Position numbers and translations under genes: made by a program. Under the pieces are notes generated by a model, which was not told the origin of the DNA, ran no database searches, and was given only the letters and a program-made list of their open reading frames with translations. This document shows, piece after piece, positions 6,661 through 12,591 of a stretch of DNA of 12,591 nucleotides (positions within the stretch are counted from its first letter, which is position 1; each line of letters begins with the position of its first letter). This DNA comes from Tulasnella sp. 424 (taxonomy: Eukaryota > Basidiomycota > Agaricomycetes > Cantharellales > Tulasnellaceae): assembly GCA_019633425.1 (NCBI GenBank), contig WSUB01000405.1, forward strand, positions 1-12,591, read 5' to 3'.

Positions 6661-9020
6661 TCATTCCACCTCCGCCGGTTCGAGTTTTCGACGGGAGCGA
6701 GCGGCGCAGTTTGATGCATATTCTGCATCCTGAGTATTTCCTATTTCTTCGAAAATTCCAGCAGCTTGTTCATAAAGGCGTATTGCGTCTTCGTGCTGAT
6801 CCTGGTCGTGATGGACGTCGGCAAGGTCCCACAGAACCAGGGCTCTCCGGAATCTGTCGCCAATGTCGATAGAAATTTGCTGGGCTTCGGAGAAAAGCTG
6901 AACGGCCTGGCTGTACTGTTTTTGAAGTCGATGCACCTCAGCGAGACCCCGCAGAGCTTCGAATCTTCCTCGACTGCTGCCGATGTCGGTGCAGATCTGG
7001 ACGACCTCGGAGTAGAGCGGAGCGGCTTTGTCGTACTCGTTTTGATCTCGATGCATATGAGCAAGACCACGCAAAGCGGCGGCTTTTCGTAGTCTGTTGC
7101 CAGTTTTGGTGCAGATTTGGACGACCTCGGAAAAGAATGTACCGGCTTCGCTGTAGTTATTTTGAACCCGATGCACTTCAGCAAGACCCCACAGAGCCTG
7201 GGCTCTTCCGTCTCTGCTGCCGATGTCGGTGCAGATTTGAGCGGCCTCCGAGTAGAGCTTAAGGGCCTTGCCGTAATTGCCTTGGACCCGATTCATGCCG
7301 GCGAGGCCAAAGAGGGCTTTGACTTTTCCTGCATTGTCGTCAGTCTCCGTGTAGATGTCCAAGGCTTCGGTGAGGAATTTTGATGCATTAATATAGTCAT
7401 TCTGAAGTCTGTGCATGTCTCCAATTTGGATAAGAAGTTCAGGAGAGCGAGTTCGCGAAAGCGACGCATTTGCGGCCCGCTCTCGATCCGGACTAATCAT
7501 TGGCTATAAGGTAACATGTCAGATTGTGTTTAAGTAGCCTCGGAACCGGCACCACTCGCCATATAAGTCATTGCCTTTCGACACTCCTCAGCCGTTGGAC
7601 GCTTACTGGGATCGATGCTCCAACAGGTGATCATCAGCGAGTAAAGTGCCCGCATCAGCACCATGCTGGTGTGATCAGCGGTGGATGGGAGGTTCCCCTG
7701 AATGACGTGTATGAAAACAACAGAGTCTTTTCGGACATTTTGAAACGGAATTGAATTCGTCATAACCTATTTGAGCATTGGTTGTAAGCTTCTGTGGAGA
7801 ATAATATCCGGATTTTGGTATACCTCATAAAATACCCAGCCCAGTGCCCAGATATCACTCCAGAGGCCAGGTTCGTCCTCCTTAAGCAGCTCAGGAGGAG
7901 CCCAGCGAAGTGTATACTGATTACCCTTCAGGGTTATAGTATTCGTGGTTTCACAGAACTCCGTCTCGAACAACAGTGCTGTCTGCGTTCCAGTTGCGCT
8001 TTTCTCGGGTTGAACAGGAGGATCCTTTTTTGTGAGACGACGCGCGGAGCCAAAGTCCGTAACGACTGCCCGAAAATTCAGATTTACCAATACGTTGGCC
8101 TACGCAACGTAGAGTTAAGCTTGCTGGGGTGTCTTCTCACAGTAAGATCGGGGCTCACCGATTTGAGGTCGCCATGGTATATCGACGGCTTTTGATTATG
8201 AAGATACTCCACTCCGTTCGCCACGTCATAGATCTGGTGTATGACTTGTCAGAGGTGACTCGAAAGATAGTGTCTTGACCTTACCAGGCGGATTCGCTCC
8301 GGTATTTCCCAGTTGGCCGAGGCCACAAATTCCCTTAAACTTCCGTTGTCCGCCCAGGGAAACACCAACCAGACCCTATCCTCCGACAGATCTTCGACAA
8401 ATCCTTCAATCTTGATGACGTTTTCGTGAGACAGCTCGGTTAAGAATCCCGCTTCTCTGAGTGCCAACTGGGAGGAGTTAGGGCTGTGTGAGAGCTCGAC
8501 GTGATGGGATGTTAATAACTTATTCTCACCCCTAATACTCGCTCTTTGTCCTCTCCATTCTCGAGCTTCAGTTTTTTTACCGCTATGGCCTAACATATGG
8601 AAGCCAGCTCGGTCAATGCCTTGCTGTAGGAACAAGTGACTCTAATCGGGGACGGACCTTTCGCTTGGGCATTCCACCATCAGACTTGTCCTCGCCTCCG
8701 ATTTGAGCTGAATCGTTCGCGCTACTTTTCGAGGCGGAAGTAGAAACCAAAAACGCGCGTGAAACGGTTGCAAATCCTCCCCGAAACTCCGGGCCGTCTT
8801 TCGGGAATTCGATCGAGGATGAATCGATTCGCCATTTCGCAAAATTCTGGAGTTTATCTGTCTAAGTTGAAGCGGACTACGGTAAGCACTTATGCTCACT
8901 CTTCGTGACTCGGGCGAGACGTACTAATTTGCTGCTTAGCTGGGGCGTACTGCCAGAATCGCCTGGATCGTACCCTTGGGAACCATCAAGGTTGGCGTTG
9001 TCGTTATTGTCCACTTGCAT
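6661..9020 (-). CDS. TKL protein kinase with C-terminal TPR repeats, copy B (complete)
   Basis: Eight exons on the minus strand: 9020-8925, 8861-8658, 8589-8530, 8467-8285, 8233-8159, 8099-7824, 7766-7560 and 7503-6661, all joined in phase 0, giving 647 residues. Start MQVDNNDNAN is chosen by the match to copy A and the TATA box 125 bp upstream. Kinase motifs: glycine-rich loop FRGGFATV (58-65), Lys105 in AVKKL, Glu125, HGDLK with Asp203, Asn208, DFG 221-223, APPE 273-276, Asp288 in SDIWALG, and DPSKRPT with Arg354. All catalytic residues are present. The HRD arginine is Gly (a non-RD loop). A Ser/Gly/Lys-rich insert (about 70-98) separates the glycine loop from Lys105. Residues 388-629 form six 40-residue TPRs, likely a protein-docking surface. 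Likely a cytosolic signalling kinase; substrate unknown. The weak point is the last junction, which needs a GC donor; otherwise the kinase ends at TAA 7521-7523. Confidence 0.88.
6718..7440 (-). repeat. Six tandem 120-bp units encoding TPRs
   Basis: Units of 40 residues begin at about 7440 (41 residues), 7317, 7197, 7077, 6957 and 6837 on the minus strand. The consensus is roughly AL-GLAEVHR-Q--Y--A---YSE--QICTDIG---R. Units 2-5 are alike even at DNA level: a 23-bp string (6974-6996) recurs exactly at 7214-7236, spaced 240 bp, which is two units. Units 3 and 4 share about half of their residues. The first and last units are more diverged, as expected for capping repeats. Confidence 0.88.
7504..7559 (-). 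other. Inferred GC-AG intron joining the kinase to the TPR domain
   Basis: This 56-bp segment starts GCGAGT and ends CTTATAG on the minus strand, with a CTGAC branch-point match about 15 bases before the acceptor. Removing it joins MTYM to PMISPDRE in frame. Every GT donor nearby is in phase 1 and would lead to TGA/TAG stops after the acceptor, so GC is the only donor found that keeps the fusion. GCGAGT is one base from the GTGAGT donor used elsewhere in the window. If left unspliced, the reading runs ASGAGSEAT and stops. Confidence 0.6.
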
Positions 9021-9140
9021 CGGATCGTTTAGCGTAAGAGGGATTGACGATTAGATGGGGTCGGTGGTTAGATAGGAGTTTCGCCGAGGGGGATGAAGCG
9101 AAAGGAGGCGGTATGAGGGATGGAGTGGTGAATCTGAGGG

Positions 9141-9150
9141 TCTTTATAAC
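9141..9150 (-). promoter_or_regulatory. TATA-like element of kinase copy B
   Basis: It reads GTTATAAAGA on the minus strand, about 125 bp before the ATG at 9020. The element and about 30 flanking bases match the copy A promoter. Confidence 0.5.
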
Positions 9151-9478
9151 ACGGGAAAACTCGTGAAACGCGCTTGTGCCTCTTTCCTCTGTGCCTTTTT
9201 GCCTCGAGGCGAAGGAAGTGTACAACAGTCATGGGCGCCTTCGAGGCTTCTTCTCTCTTAGAGGGTTCGTCGCAAGCCACCATTAGGTTGGCCGCGATCT
9301 GGTGCTGCGGATAAGATAACGTTGTACTGCCATGAACCCCTCGATTGCGCTTCCACGAAGTAGCCTTTCGGTCTCCCTAAGGCCCCAGTCGATCGGACCT
9401 GCGAACCTGCTACTTGTTACTGAGTTTCACATCCTAGGTTCTCTCCTTCGAGTAAGTCGGTTCGACCCGGACTTCAAG

Positions 9479-9522
9479 TGAACGCGCGGCTTCAGTGCAC
9501 ACCCCCATGGTAACGCGTGTGT
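9479..9522. promoter_or_regulatory. Conserved non-coding block with ACGCG motifs (unit B)
   Basis: Partner of 1499-1542 with one mismatch. The ACGCGT palindrome is kept, so the MCB-like motif survived divergence. Confidence 0.35.
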
Positions 9523-9645
9523 TGCCCCGCAACAATCGATTGCGCGCTTAGAATCGATCTGGGATGCTTTGTCTCAGTACCCCTGGACAGCAAAGTTACT
9601 TTTCAGCGTGTTTAGTGTAACCAGTAAGTCGAATGAATCGATCCC

Positions 9646-9656
9646 GGGGGGGGGGG
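9646..9656 (+). repeat. G homopolymer (11 G)
   Basis: A run of eleven G follows ATCCC. Unit A has a different, interrupted sequence at the matching site (about 1652-1662). It is either a real slippage tract or a consensus error. Confidence 0.8.
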
Positions 9657-10002
9657 AAGATTAAGACTCGAACGTAGGGAATGGTGGTGCAGATCTAGAG
9701 TGATTGAACGTTGTCGGTGCACTTAATCTTCCTCATCAGGTGAGACTCGATTCGCGAATGGTGGGTTGTATCGTTGGGTGTCTTGTTTGATTCGTTCGGT
9801 GACTCGGCGACCGGGTGTAATCGAGACAGGTATACCGGGCAAGGAATATACAAGTTGGGACCCGGCTTGAAGGGTTGTGAGGATGCACGGCGTGCGTAGT
9901 ACGTGGTAGTAGGTTCAAATCGGATACGGTGGAAAAGATCGGTCGAACGCCTAGGCTCACAATACGGTTTGTCCATCAGGAGAGTACATGTCTCGCAGTG
10001 CC

Positions 10003-10070
10003 AGGAATGTTAATCCAATCTATCTGATAGCCTTGCGTCCCTCAGCTTGGAATGAGGCGTCCGATCGTGG
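10003..10070. promoter_or_regulatory. Conserved non-coding block with CCAAT and paired GATA cores (unit B)
   Basis: Partner of 2019-2086 with two transitions only. Both the CCAAT pentamer and the two GATA cores are unchanged. Confidence 0.4.
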
Positions 10071-10540
10071 CGATGATCATGGTTGTCTCAGTTTATCGCG
10101 CGGACCCGAGCAGACTGTTGCACTGGGGGAAGTGCAGTAAACCAGATATTGATATTCACACACGGAAGCTTACAACCAGTAACGACAAACTGGAAGGGGA
10201 GAAACATGGGTTGGATCCAGCCAACACGAGAAGAGTCGAAGTTGCACAGCTCGGCCAGCTCCACCGCCAGAAAAGAGGAAGTTTTGTGGAGAGAGTAGGT
10301 ACTTTGGGAATAGGTGAAGGGGACTCTTGGCGTCAGCACTCGCCGGACCGACTTCGGGACCCTGAGTTTACATAGTGGATTGACCGTTACGTCATCAGTC
10401 TGAAGGCTGAGAGTACGAGCCTTTTTTGCTCGTCACCTCGTCTCTCTACACCTAACGCCGGGCACGTCCATCATGGAACGGAGATCAAATGATCGTTGGA
10501 CTGTCTAATGTCATCGATGGCTGTGAGGGGCACGCTTGCC

Positions 10541-10590
10541 TCATTTGCTCCCAAGGTGTTGCCGCGAAGTGTGACCCTTCCCCGCCTCCT
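10541..10590. promoter_or_regulatory. Conserved block just upstream of NDE pseudogene 3
   Basis: Partner of 2586-2635 with two mismatches. It abuts the pyrimidine stretch and CACAG that mark the NDE homology border at 10602/10603. Confidence 0.3.
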
Positions 10591-10602
10591 CCATATTCAC
10601 AG

Positions 10603-12403
10603 CCTGTCGCGTTGTCGAACCTCAAGATGCCATCACAAAACCTCTCAATGACATAGAGCGCTGACCATATTCGATCGGGTCACCAAGTTGGTCACCGTTC
10701 TAGGCACAACCACAACGCTCATTTACTTTGCGACCAAAGGAAACTCACCCACCGGCAAAAGAAAACGGCCTTTCGAGGAGGGCAAGAAGTTTTTACATTC
10801 TGGCAAGCGGATGGGCTAGTACGAGCATGTTGAAGAACATGGATACGGAGGACTCGGATTGCAACTTCGTGCGTCTCCCTGATCGTCTTATTTGCTCGGT
10901 CCAATCTACAATTCTCTAATTCGCGTTCAATTCCGCAGGGGACTCACTGCACCCATTTTCGGTCCTCGTCAGGCCCCAAAGCTTACTTGCTGTTCATGCC
11001 GCTCTTCCATCGTGCGCAGTTGGAACTCTCGAGGGCCGTTCTAATCCCTCGCTACGTCGCCGGACACAAAGCGTGCCGAGTCTCCACCCATGAAGCCGAA
11101 ACTCTCAAAGTCGACCCCCGCAACAAGCAAGCCACACTCGCGGACCTGTCAGTCATCAAGCAAAAGCCACCAACCGGATGATTCCGTACGGTGTCTTAGT
11201 CTGGGTCTCGTGGGCGCCAAGACCTAGAGGTCGGGCGTTAGCGGTGTCAGGGAGGTGAGGGCGGCGAGACGATTTTAAGCGTTGTGAATCGTGGTAGCTG
11301 ATTGTGACATCTTCTATTTGCCTGTGGATATTCTTCGTATCTAGCATCCATGCTTCTAGAAGTAACTTCCCGACGCGGAGGAGTTCCGTGCGCGCTTTAT
11401 GGACTGCGTCGAGTCCTCCGCATTCCCCCACCAAAGCGAGGAAGAAGTCGATAGCTTGATGCCATGAGTAAGTCGAGCGCGCCGCAACGAACTTGACAGC
11501 CCTCGTGTGTTTAACTAACGTCTTGTGCGTTAGTCGCTATCGGCGGCGGTCCCATAGACGTCGAATTCTCCGGCGAACTGTACGGCTTGATCAAGGACGA
11601 ACTGCGTTCATGGTACCCCGAACTCGCTGACAAGCTCAAAGCTACCCTCGTCAAAGCGTTGCCAAACGTCTTACCCGTGTTCGACCGCGAATTGATCGAC
11701 ACACCGAATCGACGTTCAAGGAGCAGAACATCGAGGTCCTCACCCAGGCCGTGTTCAAGGAGGTCGAAGACAACACCGTCGTCTTCAAGAACGATAAAGG
11801 CTAGATTGAGGAGATTCCGTCTGGACTGTTGGTGTGGGCCGCGGGGAACGTTAGTAGGCCGTTGGGAGGGATTTGATGGCGCAGTTGCCGCGGCAGCAGA
11901 TGAACAGGAGGGGGTGTTGGTGGATAATTGTTTGAGGCTTTGGACGTAAAGAACTTTTACGCGATTGGCGATGTAAGTGTCGCCTTGCGCAAAGGATCAT
12001 TGCTCCAGTTAGAAGCTAACGGGCTGGACGTTTCTATGGTAGTGCAGTGCTACGTCGTACGCAGCAACAGCTCAGGGAGCGACTCAACAAGGCCTATACC
12101 TCGCCCGTCTGCTCGGTCAATCAGCCAAGAATGAAGAGCTCGAGAAGAAGCTCGCGGACCTGCGCGGAGAGCGCAGCGGGTTGCCAGAGGGGCCAGAGGG
12201 TAAAGCCAGGGTACGCCATCCACGTCTCTTTACGGATCGAAAGCCGGACGTCATGCTAAGAGGATTCATTGAATAGGACAGCGCTCAAGAAATCAAATCC
12301 TATCGTCAAGCAGGCCAACAAAGCTGGCAAGATCCATCCTCTCCATTGCAGCTGTCAGGGAACCTTGGCGTACATCGGCTTGGATAGGGCCCTTAACTAC
12401 TTC
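10603..12403 (+). pseudogene. NDE1: NDE-type NADH dehydrogenase pseudogene 3 (both ends missing)
   Basis: It begins after CACAG, like pseudogene 1, without presequence. Recognisable parts: exon 1 with ASGWASTSMLKNMD, where the first Rossmann glycine is Ala; exon 2 from GTC at 10962 with YVAGHKACRVSTHEAETLKV; exon 3 with MDCVESSAFPHQSEEEVDSL (read across a shift); exon 4 with IGGGPIDVEFSGEL and DELRSWYPELADKLKATLVK; exon 5 around 12048-12210; and exon 6 up to LAYIGLDRAL. The last two exons are absent and homology ends near 12403. Breaks: several indels in exon 1, loss of the exon 2 acceptor (CG at 10960-10961), stops and shifts at about 11178-11250, a missing base near 11700, and an in-frame TAG at 11802-11804 where pseudogene 2 has CAA. 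Intron borders such as GAG|GTGAGG and GTGCGTTAG are still visible. Confidence 0.88.
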
Positions 12404-12591
12404 GCCCGATTCCTCAAACAGGTCCGCAATCCTCGAGGCTATCCACTTACTGAAGTTCCTGCTATATGAGAAGAAGCATGAAGATGGTCTTGTCGCCTTG
12501 GGGTAGGCGGATCGTTACTTCTTGTTCGAATTCCATCCATAGGCTTTATCAATTTGTACCCGACGTCAAACACTCAGTTCTCATCGTGACG
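12404..12591. other. Right-hand end, nothing recognised
   Basis: Sequence after the break in NDE pseudogene 3 does not match the downstream part of pseudogene 2. No gene, repeat or RNA motif could be supported in these 188 bases. Confidence 0.5.

Larger units (their letters stand above)
9021..10602. other. Spacer B between kinase copy B and NDE pseudogene 3
   Basis: This is the homologue of 1064-2654. Short frames here (9695-9976 minus, 10052-10375 plus) are not kept in unit A; for instance a GGGG/GGG difference near 10197 against 2200 shifts the frame, and unit A then meets TAG. It is read as non-coding. Its G-run at 9646-9656 has no equal-length partner in unit A. A GGTTCAAATC string at 9911-9920 resembles a tRNA B box, but no cloverleaf forms around it. 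Confidence 0.7.

Noticed and set aside
6741..7383. Plus-strand and alternative-frame open frames across the TPR exon
   Set aside because: They are shadows caused by the 120-bp periodic repeats; the minus-strand TPR frame is the one with a protein family signature.
6661..7500. TPR protein as a separate gene starting at ATG 7500
   Set aside because: Only about 20 bases separate it from the kinase stop. A branch point and acceptor lie directly before it, and a GC donor restores a phase-0 fusion. A separate gene remains possible but is less likely.
9860..9930. Possible tRNA because of a GGTTCAAATC string resembling a B box
   Set aside because: No A box at the right distance and no pairing acceptor or T-stem arms. 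The copy at about 1907 differs within the would-be T-stem.
10052..10375. 107-codon open frame on the plus strand in spacer B
   Set aside because: A one-base difference near 10197 relative to unit A breaks the frame, and unit A then has an early stop.
1..12591. Transposon or retroelement as the cause of the duplication
   Set aside because: No transposase, reverse transcriptase, terminal inverted repeats or long terminal repeats were seen at the borders. The retained introns in the NDE copies exclude retrocopying.

Overview
The window looks like nuclear DNA of a filamentous basidiomycete, probably an Agaricomycete. Genes are cut by many 50-90 bp introns with GTGAGT/GTAAG-type donors and CTGAC-like branch points. 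One gene family is a tyrosine-kinase-like (TKL) kinase with an HGDLKS catalytic loop. The other is a mitochondrial type-II (alternative, rotenone-insensitive) NADH dehydrogenase (NDE family). From recollection of similar kinases, a Cantharellales/Tulasnella-like source is possible, but this is unverified.

Layout, left to right: (1) 1-1063, minus strand: 5' part of a TKL kinase gene (copy A), running off the left edge. (2) 1064-2654: spacer with the kinase promoter and conserved non-coding blocks. (3) 2655-3116, plus: NDE pseudogene 1, lacking its 5' end and everything after exon 2. (4) 3117-3546: probable promoter of the next NDE copy. (5) 3547-5806, plus: NDE pseudogene 2, nearly full length with eight recognisable exons, but broken by frameshifts, a 17-bp duplication and a lost splice acceptor. 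(6) 5807-6660: convergent 3' flanks, no gene seen. (7) 6661-9020, minus: complete eight-exon kinase gene (copy B) encoding an N-terminal TKL kinase and six C-terminal TPRs, 647 residues if the last intron is spliced as a GC-AG intron. (8) 9021-10602: spacer homologous to 1064-2654. (9) 10603-12403, plus: NDE pseudogene 3, lacking both ends. (10) 12404-12591: nothing recognised.

The main structure is a tandem segmental duplication with an offset of about 7.95 kb. The unit is kinase (minus), a 1.5 kb spacer, then a 5'-truncated NDE (plus). Within it the kinase exons stay open in both copies with identical exon lengths, whereas all three NDE copies are wrecked. This suggests that the kinase, not the dehydrogenase, is what selection keeps here. 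The kinase probably acts in signalling, with the TPRs as a protein-binding platform. The NDE relics imply that a working NDE gene lies elsewhere in the genome.

No transposon, tRNA, rRNA or CRISPR was found. The most useful novelties are the kinase-TPR gene model with its unusual GC-AG intron, the near-identical 120-bp TPR-coding repeats, and short spacer blocks that are much better conserved between the units than the surrounding DNA.
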